Assembly (NCBI GenBank): GCA_001600615.1
Contig: BCKK01000004.1
Span: 434,001 to 498,000, forward strand
Reading direction: 5' to 3'
From: Dioszegia crocea
Lineage: Eukaryota; Basidiomycota; Tremellomycetes; Tremellales; Bulleribasidiaceae
DNA length: 64,000 nucleotides
Below the pieces are notes generated by a model. The model was not told the origin of the DNA and ran no database searches. It saw only the letters and a list, made by a program, of their open reading frames with translations. Positions 47,509 through 59,299 of the stretch are shown here, piece after piece. Position numbers and translations under genes: made by a program. Each line of letters starts with the position of its first letter. The stretch's first letter is position 1.

Positions 47509-49303
47509 CTAACACCAGCTCTGCATCTTGGACTGCAAAGCCTTGACCACCTCAGCCTGCAAAAGCTTCCCCACCTCCTCTCTCTGCTTGGCACTCAACC
47601 CCTTCTTGATTAACTCCTCAGTCATTTCCGCCCTATCCAGCGCCAACGGATCAAACTCTATAAAACCCCCCATCGGCAAATCCACCTTGGCCTTCACAAC
47701 CTTGTCCCCAGTATCCTCTTCCTCGATTCCGCCCTCTTCGCCCGATTCGCGCCAGAGAAGTGATGGCTGTCGTTTAGGCCGCGTTGTCCGACTGGGGGCG
47801 GAGCGAGCGGGCTGAGATTGGGATTGGGAGAGGACATGTGCAGCATAGGTCGCTTCGTCCGGAAGGTCTTCGTCGTCGTCTGAGGAGTGCTCCGTCTCGT
47901 CCTGTCCCGACTCTTCTTCGTCATCCTCTGCTTCCTCAATAGGGTGCTCATAGACAGCGTGGCGGGCGATGGGCTGAGAGCCGGAAGGGCCAGGTTCGGC
48001 TTGTCGTTCCCGCATGGATTTAGAAAGGGGGTTGACGACTGGCGAGCCGTTCATGCTCAGGAGTACGTCTGTGGGATTCATCTTGCGTAGTGGTGTAGGA
48101 GGGAGGATGGGGTTGAAGATGTGGTTCTGGGGTAGTGACTGGAAAGTCAGCTTTCTTATACTTGACAACAGTGCTCAAGCGAACATTATCCGGTATTCGG
48201 CGTCCAGCGCTCGACTTGACAACAGTGCTCAAGCGAACATTATCCGGTATTCGGCGTCCAGCGCTCGACTGCGGCGCCCTTCCCTTCCAACTTCCAGCAC
48301 GGAGAGTACGGAATCCGAGGGTCAACCCATTTGAGACTCAAGACCACACCGACACTGTGCGCCAGGACGAGACTGCGACTTACACTGGGACCCTTGGCAG
48401 CGGGGTTTGCAGAGATGAATGGCACAGCCTTCTTGACAAGCTTGCGTTTGGACGCAGATGACGGAATAGTCGCTCCCGGACGGCCCTTGAGCGGTGTAGG
48501 TGCTTTTCGTGCTGTAGTGTGTAAGCTGGAGTTCTTGCACAGCAACTAAGGGAGAACCTACCATTCTTGTTTGTTCGCTCAGGGGATGAATCTGGAGCTG
48601 CCGCGCCAGCGCGCTTTCTACCCACGTCAGCCTCGACCCACGTCCACCCTTGTATCCTATAATATCCAGGTCGCTCTCTCCGCAAGAGGCAGACTCACCT
48701 TTTCCCCTTGACCCCTTCTCTCAACACCCGCTCCTTCTCCCCTTCCCCAACCTCTTGCCCTCTCTGCCTCTCGAGCGTCATCCGCGCCAACATCCCCACC
48801 CAGTTTTTATCCCAGTGTTTTTCAACCTCTTCGATCGTCATCCCTCGGACATTTGTAGGGATACGGGCGATCTCTGAAGTTTGCCTGAGCTGGAAAGCCG
48901 CCAGGACAGTTTGGAGATGAAGTCGGAATTGCCTCTCTTTGCTCTCGACTATAGGCATCAGCAACTGACATCCGCTGACTCTGAGGTGTCTTTGGAATCC
49001 CAGTATATGTCCATATGGGGCACTCGACTCACGCTCAAGATCAAAGTTCTCCAATAACGCATCAGTCTCGTCACCCGTCATTTGGTTGTTTATCACCACT
49101 CCAGCCTTTTGACCCTTCTTTTTCGATTTTGTAGATCGCGATTTCGGTGGTGGAGTCCTAAGACCCATATCCGCGGTGTTGTATACGCTCATAGAGACGG
49201 ACATGGTGTATGTGTATGGGGATTTGGAGATTGATAGGTGGTTGTAAGTGTTTGTTGACGCCAAAGCAAAGTCAAGGTCAGGCGCGTCGGACATCGCCGC
49301 CAT
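47509..49303 (-). CDS. Borealin-like subunit of the chromosomal passenger complex
   Basis: ATG at 49303 (MAAMSDAPDLDFA). The Borealin N-terminal helix that packs with INCENP and survivin is visible as ETDALLENFDLE, then SKERQFRLHLQTVLAAFQLRQ and IARIPTNVRGMTIEEVEKHW. A basic disordered middle follows (KKAVPFISANPAAKGPS). The C-terminal signature NHIFNPILPPTPLRKMNPTDVLLSMNGSPVVNPL matches the NGSP motif of Borealin relatives. An acidic stretch and a terminal helix (ALDRAEMTEELIKKGL, LLQAEVVKALQSKM) end at 47509. Borealin (Nbl1 in yeasts) places Aurora B at centromeres in mitosis. Introns include one of 245 nt (48139-48383), long for this locus and containing an exact tandem duplication. The frame is kept across that intron (GPS/SLPQ). 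Identification rests on two separate motif blocks. Confidence 0.8.
48161..48268. repeat. Exact 54-bp tandem duplication inside a Borealin intron
   Basis: Two identical 54-bp copies lie head to tail at 48161-48214 and 48215-48268, with no mismatch that I see. Both fall in the 245-nt intron of the Borealin gene, just upstream of its branch site and 3' splice site. Because the copies are exact, the event should be recent. Confidence 0.9.
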
Positions 49304-49624
49304 TTTGTTCTTGGCACGTGACCTTTACGAGGGGGATGATTTAAAGGAGGAATGCGCGTCTGTGGAGTAAAGGCGTTGCCGACTCCCAACTCCAAGCTTC
49401 AGGAATCATGCAAGGCCGCGGGAGGTACCAAGCCAGTGGGTGCGAGGGAGGAGAAGAGATAGGATGAGGTGGCAGAATGGGCCAAAAGGGAAGGAACGAG
49501 AAGATCTCCCTTCACCATTTGAACTCTACAATCCAATCCAGCTTGTCGAAGAACGTGATTATAGCGAGATGGTAAGCTTGCCAGGAGATTTGTATCATCT
49601 CTAGATCCTTCTACAACTAATTGC
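49304..49624. promoter_or_regulatory. Upstream region of the Borealin gene
   Basis: 321 bases between the end of SNU114 and the start of the Borealin gene, both on the minus strand. It must hold the SNU114 terminator and the Borealin promoter. No distinct element recognised. Confidence 0.35.
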
Positions 49625-52600
49625 TTATCCCAACAGATCCGCATTCCCACTCGCACTGATCGCAATGATGGTCTAACAATCAGCACAAGCCCTCGCATCA
49701 CAGATTTCAAAACTCACCTCATCCTCCAAGTACTTGCTGACGGCAATACTATCACTCAACCCTTTCCTTCTCCTCGTCTTGAGCACCAAATCCCTAGCGA
49801 GAGTCTGACCTTGTGCAGGCTCAAGCGGTCGGAGTTGGATAGATGTATCGGTAGGATCTCCGGGTACGACTGACCAATGATCGAAGCTCATTTGACAGAA
49901 GGCCTGACCCATCGTTGCTGTTCGCAGATCGGTCTCAAATCCGTTGGCGTCCAGCACGGGGATGAAGGCTTTGACTGTGTAGAGGGGAGAACCCGGTTTG
50001 GGAAGGTCACGCGTGACGTGTCCACGTCGACGGGCAAGGACGGTGTAGATTGCTGCGACGCAGTCGGCTGGCGCTTGAACCTCGACGTAGAAGACTGGTT
50101 CGAGTAGACGAGGGGTGGCCTGTGATGTAAGCTATGCCGACATGTGAGCGGTAGAGGTAACTTACGAGGAGGAAGGAGGAGTAGCAGACTCGGCGGGCGG
50201 TAGGGATGATCTGTCCTCCACCTCTGTATATTGGTTCTTGAGCCAGGCTGGCGTCGAGGATACGGAATTTGACACCGCGGATAGCTAACAGGATCAGCGA
50301 ATGGGCGAAAGCAGCAAAAAAGCAATGCCTCGAATAAGACTTACGCTCATCGCAAAGAGGACCCTCTCTTGTTCCCCACTGGAATCCCTGCTTGATACTC
50401 TCCCTCGCGCTCCCAAGCAATTTGGTATCAGTCTAGGAATATCAGCTAAGCGTTCCCTCGGGTCAATCAAGGGCCAGACAGCTCACCTCCGAAGGCAGCG
50501 TGTCGTTTAATAGCACGTTCGCTCCATTTTCCTCAGGCCCAAACGCCCACACATTCCGACTAGCCAACAGATCCCATCCGTACTTCTCTTCAAACCACTT
50601 GCCCCTCTCCTTATTACTCATCCGCATAGTCACCTTCCCACTCTCAATCTCCTGCGCCAGACCAGTTTCAAGAGGTTCAGAAATCATGGTGATTTTGTTT
50701 CTGACCCGTCAGCTCTTCGGCTCCAATCAAAGTAAGGAGGTGATAGCGGAACTTACTTTTTATTGGGCGTCTCAGCATAACACTTCAACGCACTGGTCTC
50801 CACTACAGTCTCACAGAACTTGGTGACTGGGTCCGACACCTTGATCTCAATCTCACTAAACAGCTTACGCAGATCGTGTAGTACACAATCCATGTACAGC
50901 TCTCCGGTACCCAAAATGATATGTTCACCACTCTCCTCGACTTTGGTCGTGAGGAGTGGGTAAGACTTGTTGACTTTTCGTAGACCATCGAGCATTTTTG
51001 GTAGTTCGGAGGGGACAATAGGTTCGACAGCGACCTTGAGGACGGATTGGGTGATGTGTCGGATAGGAGCAAAGATGTAGAGGTCGTCTTCGAGTGAAGA
51101 GTCGACTATGGTGGCTGTTTTGGATATTGAGGCATCGACGCCAGAGAGCAAGATCAAGTTTCCAGCGCCAGCTTTTTGGATGTCGACAGTATATCTACCA
51201 CATCAGCTATTGCCGTGTTTGGCCACAACCAAAGTACTGAATAGCTCACCTCGATTCGTCAATCATAAGAGCCTCAACGGTGGCCATACTCATATCTTCC
51301 TCATCCTCCAGACTGTATCCCTCACCCAGCACCTTGACCCTCTGCCCAACCTCCACCGTCCCGCTCATGACCCTTCCAAACGCCCTAAAGCTCTGAGCAT
51401 CGGAAGTGTGGAACAGCTTGGTGACGTGAACAACAGTCGGTCCGTCCGCCGAGCACTTCAGCATGCTCTCCACCACACTGCCCTGTAGTGGCCCGGTATA
51501 CGATCCCGCCACCTTCGTCTTTGCCGCATCGACAGGAGACGGGATGAATTCCGTAATCATATCCACCAACCCAGTCGAGGGGCCAAAGAAGGCCTCAAGG
51601 ACGACCTTGAGTAATGGCCGGGTGTCCATCTTGTACGCAGTGGCAAGGAGGGTAATGTTGAGCTCGGCGAGGGTTTCCTTCAACTTTGCAGAATCCTCAC
51701 TCATCACCTACTCCATTAGCTTGATCTTATACTGGAAGGGGTACGAACCTGGGTATGCAATTTGTATAGCGGTTCCAAGATGAAGTGGACGAAGCTCCTC
51801 TGACTGTCTGCATCTGCAGGTTTGCGAGTAAACTTCCGACGAGAGGTGTCAAAGTAGATGTTGCCCCATAGCCGAGCGGCAAACTCGTCCACGTCGAACG
51901 AGCCGAATGTGTCGGCGTACATGGACGCAAATGTCCGTAAGGTGAAACACCAGCCCATCTGGGCTGAAGCGAATGCGACATTTCCGCGCTCGGGCGATAG
52001 GCGGAAAGAGTCGTCCGGGTCGACCGAACTGCAATATCAGCTCGTTGCTCTTCTAAAAGCAAAGGCAAGACTTACGCAATGACAGAGTTGACCTCTTCGA
52101 TCGTGTGCTTGATCTTAAAGAACGCCTCCGAGGGCGGTAGACGCAATTCCAAAATCAACCGATCCACCTTGTTCACCACCAAAACCATCTTCAGCCCTTC
52201 TCGCATACAGTGCTTGATGAGCTGCTCTGTACCGTGCATCATACCCTCCACCACATCCACCGTAATCACCACACCGTCCACTAGCCGAGCGATGGATCCG
52301 ACTTCATCTGCGAAGTTGACGTGTCCGGGGGTGTCGATAATGTTTACGAGGGAAGATTTGCCTTTGGAGGATTGAAGAACAAGGGACATTGCGCCGGCTT
52401 TTATTGAGACGCCTCGAGAGCGGGAAAGAACGTGAGTGTCGGTGTATCGGACCTAAGGTATAAGCTGCGCTCCGCCAAATCACCCTGGTTTCAACTTACA
52501 GGAGCATCCGCGTCAAATGTTATCTGATGAGTCTCAAAAACCAGCATGTCGACCAAAGACGTCTTGCCATGATGTATATGACCGCCAACCATGACATTCC

Positions 52601-53210
52601 TAATCATCGATGGGTAATTCATGAGGTCAATCATGAAGCTAGAACATCAGCACAAACTCCCTTGCACGCGCAACTCACTTTCTGTCAAATCTCGTCACTG
52701 GCAGATTCTTCTCTTGTACCGTGAATGCCCTGACTTTGATGGGAGCGACAATGGGCTCAGTCAGCATCTGCGCATCCTCCTCTTGCACCATCGCCTCCAC
52801 GTCCGCGCCATACACTTCTCCAGCTGTGGCGTAGTATCGCTTATCCTCATGTAGTACCACCTGGTTGCCTGCCGTTCCTGCCAAGATTAGCTACGATTTG
52901 AATCACTCGAGTTCTCTTCGATGACCTACCATCAACACCATGCAGAGTCATCCCCATCCCATTGTCCTCCATATCCTCATCCTCGTCCTCCTCTAATCCT
53001 TCCAACGGCGCGAATCCACCAGACGGAGCAGCGGCAGCAGGAGCAGAAGACGGTCCTGCTGACGACGCGCCGCCCATGTCTAGCTCATCATCCTCATCGT
53101 CGGAATCGAGGTCAGCACCGATATAGTTCCCGAATTCTGCACAGGGATCAGCTATACACTCCCGACCGTAGCTCAGGATGAAGCTGACCATCGTAATCCT
53201 CCATGGACAT
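49625..53210 (-). CDS. SNU114: SNU114, U5 snRNP GTPase
   Basis: EF-G-like GTPase of the U5 snRNP that controls the helicase Brr2 during spliceosome activation. ATG at 53210 (MSMEDYDEFGNYIG), followed by the acidic N-terminal domain typical of Snu114. GTPase motifs: [13 protein letters not shown] (P-loop), [12 protein letters not shown] and [15 protein letters not shown]. Domain II onward: [87 protein letters not shown] and [15 protein letters not shown], the EF-G domain III-V series. The end is [21 protein letters not shown], after a final intron, with the stop at 49625. An EF2 assignment is excluded by the acidic extension and the HHGKTSLVD loop. Many introns, each restoring frame where checked. 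Confidence 0.96.
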
Positions 53211-53523
53211 TTTGGGCGTATGTAGCTTCCTGCTGATTGGGTCGACGATTTGAAAAAGGTGCACTGATTTCTTGGTGTGTCCTGTACCGAAGACTGGCCT
53301 TTTAAAAGCTGTAGGATTCTGTGAGAGGGGCTCAGTGATGGTATAGGTTGAGAAGGTATGGTATAGTGCACTTTTGGCTGGCAGCTGCGAGCAACATCAA
53401 TATCCCCCGCGGAGGTTTTCTGCTTTTATCCGGCCGAGGCCCGTGCGTCAATTCAGACAGGAGCTCGAGCTGGACTCGGAAACTCGACTCTCCACCTATA
53501 TATCATCCCAGCACACCCTCATC
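53211..53523. promoter_or_regulatory. Divergent promoter region
   Basis: 313 bases between SNU114 (-) and the mitochondrial protein (+). A stretch rich in C/T precedes the plus-strand start. No specific element recognised. Confidence 0.35.
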
Positions 53524-54639
53524 ATGGCGCTGAACCGATTAATACCTCAGGCGATCTTCCGCCTACCCTCCCAAGTCATCACCCGGCAATTTTCAGCGTC
53601 CCGATCGGTCCAGAACTCGGCAAATGAGCCCGGACAGACCCCGCCGGCGGAGCTGCAACACCCTGTCGCAGATGCTGAGCCTGTCGAGATCACTCCTTCT
53701 CACCGAAGGCACGTAACGCCTGAAGCAACTTTGGATAGTAACACCAAGGTAAGCTTCTGCCGATCTCATACGTCGTGCTTCAATAGCTAAAGCCACAGCC
53801 AAACCAGCGCAAATATGTCAAAAATGCCAACAACCGTAAATCCCAATCGGCAGAAGGAGAACCTACCGATTTCTTCGATGCGGCCCCTTCTTCCCAATCA
53901 CCCCAGTCGGTCGCTTCTCGGATAGCCAAAGCGGGCGATTCGTCCATCTCAATGGACCTTTTGTCGTCGGAAGAGTTCACGGAGCTTAAGGAGAAATCTA
54001 AGCGGAAGTCTGGGCCTAGGTCGGGAAGTAGGGACGGGTCTGACTCGAGGCGTCAGGGTCAGGGTCAAGGCCAGGGACAGAGACAAGGTCAGAGAGGCGG
54101 AAAGAGAGATTTAGCGACCACGGGATCCAGGGGTGGGCCAGGCAAAGGGCCGGGACAAGGGAAGAGAGATGGAGGCAAGAGGTTCGACAGGGACCGACCT
54201 AGGGATGATGGAAAGATGTCTGCTCCAGCTTCATCGACACCGTTGGAGAAGCCCACGGCGTCGTTTGATACCTCCTTCAAGGGGCTATTTGGGGCGGCGA
54301 GCCTTGTTACTCCGCCAAGAAGGGGGGCGAGGGATGTAGGGACTTCATTCTGGGCCAAGGATCTTGATGCGTCGAAAGGTATGTCTCAGCTGTGCTTTCT
54401 CGACTCATCGTTCGTGGTCCAATGTTGACTTCGTAGCGCGCAAGGCCGACCTCATGCGTCTAGCAGGCTCATATGACCTCCGCCTCCCCACCTCTCCCCA
54501 TCCCTCAACACTGCAATCCAATGCCACGGCCACGGAAAGGGCCAAAGCACTAGCTCGCTGGTCCATATCCGCCAACCCAACAACGCCAATGCGAGCGCGA
54601 GATCCAGGGCTGAGCGTTGTAGATCGATTACTGCGGTAG
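53524..54639 (+). CDS. Mitochondrial-targeted basic disordered protein, unknown
   Basis: ATG at 53524 gives MALNRLIPQAIFRLPSQVITRQFSASRSVQNS, a textbook presequence: amphipathic, Arg-rich, no acidic residue, with RQFSAS at the likely cleavage point. After an intron ending near 53791 the sequence is polar, with a helix (LLSSEEFTELKEKS) and a Gln/Gly/Arg-rich run (QGQGQGQGQRQGQRGG) that could bind RNA. A conserved-looking C-terminal part follows another intron (ARKADLMRLAGSYDLRLP ... ERAKALARWSISANP). The composition would fit a fungus-specific mitochondrial ribosome or RNA factor, but I recognise no family. The Gln-Gly run is a simple repeat that may vary between strains. Confidence 0.7.
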
Positions 54640-54789
54640 ATCTTCACATGTACGGCATGTGCCGCTTTGACCTCCCTACACACACAGTGACACACCCCAT
54701 CCTTTGGCAATGTTTTTAGACATTACTAACCCCTACATATCAACAGCTCACACTACACCAAGCCCATAACATCGCGCGCTCGTCCGATT

Positions 54790-56185
54790 ATGCCCTGCTC
54801 CACGACACCCGATTTGGACTCAGTGGAGCATTTCGCTCAACGTAACGAACCCATGATGTCCCATGCGCGAAGAGTTGATGATTGGGAATTAGCGATGATA
54901 TGGGGGCAAGGAGCGATGAGACTGTACGCCAATCGTAAACGGGCGGATGAGCAGGAATCCCTTACTCTTTGGGCTCAAACACGTCGATGTATCGGATTAA
55001 GCTCTCGTTTCCTGGTTGTCCCCGAAGGTATGTTGGCTGACGTTATGGGATGTTGAATGATGGCTGACCTCAAAGATACATTCGTCTTATCTGGAGTCTA
55101 CGCCAATGTCGGATTTGAAGGCTCAGCCTTACAATGGGTCATGCGATCAGGCGATGGTTTCAATCAGGATATTGGGCACGGGACCGAAGCTTGCCGATAT
55201 TGGCTCGACGATGATGCGGAAACCATCTTCATCACGCATTTTCTCTGGTCAGCTGGGGTTGACGAGCCGCAGGGGGAAGTGAGTTACAGGCATAGAGTTG
55301 TGGATTGGTGCTGATTTACAGTTGTTTCGAGTAGATGTAGTCGATACTTGGATCGCGGCGTACAATCTGGTCGAGCGGATCATTCGAGTCAAGATCGCCG
55401 TCTCGAGGCAGCACAAGGACGATCCCAAGTTTGAGTCCTCGGGCGAGTATTTCGAGCGACATGAGGAGGTGTGCAATTACATGGTGAAAGTAAGTGCTCT
55501 TCGTATACAAAAAGGACATACTGACATTGGTGCAGATCCAGACACTCCTCGGTACGCTCTTTCGACCAGAAAGGGGATTCCGCTGAAGCTTTCAGATGTC
55601 CTCTCTGAATTCCTCGCACGCCTCGTGTATATCGAGCGCACTACTACCGCACCATCATGCTGGACTGAAGTTGACATCCCAACTCACATACGCCATTACG
55701 CGTTAACCTACATGACCGAATCCGACCATCCCTCTCTTCCCTTCCAAATCATCCTACAGCTCCAATCAGCCTTGCCGGACGCCACAGAACTCGACAGTCT
55801 GCGTGATCTGGAGATCTATGTTGAGGATACTGGCAAATACGTACGCCCTCTCTTACGGCGTCCTGGAGGAATCTGGAGGAAAGCCATCAAGGGGTTAGGC
55901 GAGGATGAGGAAGAGATGGGTGAATTTGAGATTACGGGGAGAAATGTGGTGGAGGAAGCAAGCATGGAGCGCGGGGGAGTGAAGAATATGATTTGGAGTC
56001 TGGGAGGTTATGCTCCGTGGGCCCCGGAAACTGTTGCTCATGTGAGTTCTGAAGTCGTCTCGCTTGGCCTTCTCTCGAGCTGATCCCGCAAACAGCTCGG
56101 ATATCCGCCCAAACCCCTGGCTTTTGACAGCGCCCCCAACCATGATGGCTATCAGGTGCTTGATGACTTGGTCGAGGGGAAGTAA
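54790..56185 (+). CDS. Family member C, unknown function (386 aa)
   Basis: Exons 54790-55027, 55076-55278, 55322-55489, 55536-55551 (16 nt), 55596-56041 and 56096-56185 sum to exactly 387 codons. Landmarks match members A and B: WVMRSGDG, ACRYWLDDDAETIFITHFLWSAG, VDVVDTWIAAYNL opening exon 3, the IQTLL microexon and SLPFQIILQL. Unlike them it carries about 80 extra N-terminal residues in its own exon (VDDWELAMIWGQGAMRLYANRKR) and a longer C terminus ending LVEGK. Intron positions and phases after that exon equal those of A and B. The extended N terminus may be the ancestral state lost in the others, or a gain. No domain recognised. An unspliced reading through the microexon is also open, which could mislead automatic gene callers. 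Confidence 0.78.
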
Positions 56186-56435
56186 AATGGTCATTATGGG
56201 CTGGGTGTGCATGGCATTAGGGGGTATCGGCGTTTGAGTTCGGCTGTATATAGAAGGGCGAAGAGGTGAAAATGCGGGTGGACAAAAAGTTTAGGATGGC
56301 ATTACGTTTGTACACATCATCGTCCTCCTGTTCCGTCGCTACTGTGTTGACTCTCCTGGTCTGCAGAGATTTGCACAGATTACTCCCTAAGCTGGTCGCC
56401 ACGCTCGATCCGCCGGCCACGCGCCCTCCCTCTCC

Positions 56436-57211
56436 TCAGTCATCGCCCATACCGCCATCTCGTCCTTGTGCGCCCCCCTGTACCTGGCCCCCATCCCCTT
56501 GCGGCTCAACGTGTCCTTCCTCGCCCTCCTGGAACAACTCATTCGGTAATGGCGCATCGAACGGATCCGTCTCGTGTGCTGGCGTAACTTGCCGTTGCCT
56601 CGCGAGAAGATTACGGAGGTGTTCTGATCGAGGCTGATGATCTTGGCCTGGATGTAGAGATGGCGAAGGAGGTGAGGGTGGTCTCTTAGCGCCCTGTAAC
56701 CATCAGTCTTTGACCTCGTATAACATTCCTCGCCCAGAGAGATGATACTCACAGCCATCCCGGGGGGAACCTCCCTTTTCCGCTCAGGCTCCAATACCTC
56801 CCTTATCCCTCTTTCATCCCACGTATCTCCATCAGATCTTCCAATCCCCGAGCTCAATCCCATGCCTAGAGCCCGACCATCACTCCCCAACTCTCCCTGG
56901 TTCTGCATCCCACTCCCTACAGTACCCATCAAATTCCCTACGCGCCCTCCACCCTTCTTGCCCCACTGACCCTTTGTCACTGGCCGCCCAAATGGATAAC
57001 TCGGATGCATAAGACTCGGTAGTGTCTCGTCGGCATCTGCCACGGGCGGCTCGAGGTGCATAGGGATGGGTATCGATTGATCATAGCCTGGCATCACACC
57101 CCATCCTGTTTCGGGATCCGCGTCGATATGTAAGGCTAGGAGCTGTTGGTTGCTGTAGTGTAGGGAATTGAAGCGCGCGTCCTTTCCATCAGCTGTGTTG
57201 GGCGGAGACAT
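56436..57211 (-). CDS. Unknown Gly-rich protein (about 240 aa)
   Basis: ATG at 57211. Exon 1 (about 153 residues) starts SPPNTADGKDARFNSLHYSNQQLLALHIDADPETGWG, the only part that looks conserved. It is followed by Gly/Ser-rich disorder and a basic stretch ending EPERKREVPPGMA. After an intron (gtgagt to ttacag near 56700) the frame continues GAKRPPSPPSPSLHPGQDHQPR and ends GGMGDD at 56436. No transmembrane span, signal peptide or recognised domain. The first 35 residues could be a short interaction motif of a complex subunit. It lies between family member C and MFS transporter 2 and converges with member C at its 3' end. Confidence 0.65.
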
Positions 57212-57516
57212 ACTGTCTGGCTGGTCGTCATTATCGTTAAAGTCGTTATATCGTCAGTGGGTATAGACTTTCAAATTTCAAAGGCTCCAAAGCGTTGCAC
57301 GCGTTCGCTATGATGGGACGGAGATGTCAAAGATGTCCGCTCAGAGTGGGGAAATCGGGGTTGACCGAAGGAATGTGGGGTAGATTTACGTTATTGCGGG
57401 GAAAGCACGAGTCACTGGCTGGCTTGGAATTTCGGGTTTGCCGTGTGTTGACTGTCGTCTATATCTCCTTCTCTACCAAAGTTCACCTCCACTAACATAC
57501 CATACTGCCAGGCGTG
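57212..57516. promoter_or_regulatory. Divergent promoter region
   Basis: 305 bases between the Gly-rich protein gene (-) and MFS transporter 2 (+). C/T-rich bases precede the plus start. No clear element. Confidence 0.35.
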
Positions 57517-59299
57517 ATGAGCGCTCCCACACCCTCCGCTCTCCGACTCAGCGCAGACATTGAGCTACGGACGATCAGCGATAACACCAGTACTCGACGA
57601 CCTTCCTCCCCTTCGGTCCCCCACCCTGGGCCTTCCTTACCCGGTACATCCAAATCCTCAGCTCTCACCCTTGCCCTGCCCGACACTCCACCCAATGGCA
57701 CGATCGATACCGGACCATCGCTCAGCGGAAGCGGCCTGACGGACCCATTGAACCCTCAATTTCTCCATCCTGTCGATACCGGCGTCAATGCCTGGATGTT
57801 CCTCTTGGGCGCAACCATCATTGAGATTCTGATATGGGGTATACCATACTCTATCGGAGTGCTGCATTTATACTGGACAAGTGTGCTATTTCCGGGTTAT
57901 GGAGCTGGGACGATTACGCTTGCTGCGACTATGCAGGCCGGTCTGTCATATGTCTTCACTGCTATCTTTGGGCCGTAAGTCTCGATGCTTAGTGTAATTA
58001 GCACACAGACTGAGCAAGTAGCTGATCAGGCCCGTAGCATCATTACAGCTTATCCACGAGCGACCAAGATCATCCAATTCGCAGGCGTTGCGACATCGAC
58101 AACGGCCATCATAGCATCGGGCTTCGTCACCCAGCCATGGCACCTCGTAGTGACATTCGGTCTCCTCTACCCATTCGCCGCAGCGACCTACCTACCCTGT
58201 GCCACAATCCTTTTCGAGTGGTTCTCCGCACGCCGGGGTCTGGCCGCTGGAATCATGTACGCCGGTACAGGCGTTGGGGGTACCATCTTCCCCTTCCTCA
58301 TCCAGGGCCTAATCAACAAATTCGGATACAAGGCAGCCATGGTCTCAATGGGCATCGCCTATGGAGTGTTATTGAGTGTGGCACTCATTCCTATCAAGCG
58401 AAGGATACCGCTCCCCAGGCGAAGAGCGGCGGCGGGTGATGATGCAATCCGAAGACCAAGGGCGAATGTCGAATTTGTCAAGCACAGATTGGTCTGGATT
58501 GGATGTTTCATTACTCTGTTCAGCAGTATGGGGAACTTTATCCCTAGTCTGTGGCTTCCAGGTGAGGGGACAGGCTATTCAAGACATGCAGTAAGCTGAC
58601 TCTATAGCGTTCGCGGATGATCTTCATGTCTACCCAAGCGGTACAGGTTTGATTTCCATAATGAACGGTGAGTAGCAAGACCCGCTGCCTCATTGGACGG
58701 AATATGAGCTGAAACATCAGCCGCCTCAGTACCAGGAAATGCTCTATTTGGATACCTCTCCGACCGATACCCCATCCGCCCCGTCATAGCCCTAAACTGC
58801 CTAGGCACAGCCATGGCCTGTTTCTTCCTCTGGGGTTTCGGAACAAACGCCGGCCTGCTCGTTTCTTTCGTCTTGACCTTTGGAGTCCTGGGACTGGGAT
58901 TCGTCAGTGTGTGGACAAGGATGATATCGATGATTGCGAGTGAGTGAGCTACATTGTGACCCGAAACAATGCTGATGCGTGCTCTGTAGAAGACGACCCG
59001 ACAGTCCCCGCTATGGTATTCTCCATGTTCGCCTTCTGTAAAGGAATAGGCAGTATCTGCTCTGGACCTATCGCCGACCAATTGCTGAAAGTCGACGTTC
59101 TGAAAGGGGCGGCGGGAGGGTATGGCGTAAACAACTATGTGCGTATTCTTTATGTCGGAGGTGTAAAGAAAGGCTGCTGACTGACTCCTAGGGTATCTTG
59201 CTGATATTTACCGGAGTTGCCATCTTGGTTGCTGGAGGTCTTGGATTAGCGTACAAAGAACCAAAAATGTCTGCGAGTGGACTTGGACTGAGAAGCTAG
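57517..59299 (+). CDS. MFS transporter 2, monocarboxylate (MCT/SLC16-like) type
   Basis: ATG at 57517 (MSAPTPSALRL). After a Ser/Pro-rich cytosolic tail come LTDPLNPQFLHPVDTGVNAWMFLLGATIIEILIWGIPYSIGVLHLYW, TLAATMQAGLSYVFTAIFGP, and after an intron (57975-58037) PWHLVVTFGLLYPFAAATYLPCATILFEWFSARRGLAAGIMYAGTGVGGTIFPFLI. Further on are KHRLVWIGC, ALFGYLSDRYPIRPV, FCKGIGSICSGPIADQLL and GILLIFTGVAILVAGGLGL, ending GLGLRS. It is the paralogue of MFS transporter 1 (38150-39961): the membrane part is nearly the same, long blocks being identical, and the splice sites compared fall at the same places. The N-terminal tails and the last few residues differ. Probable plasma-membrane carrier of an organic acid. 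Likely products of a segmental or dispersed duplication; which copy is ancestral is unknown. Confidence 0.87.

Noticed and set aside
55490..55595. Reading member C straight through without the microexon
   Set aside because: The unspliced frame is open by chance, but the 16-nt exon and both introns match the positions and phases in A and B, and splicing restores the conserved LLDVLSEFL segment.
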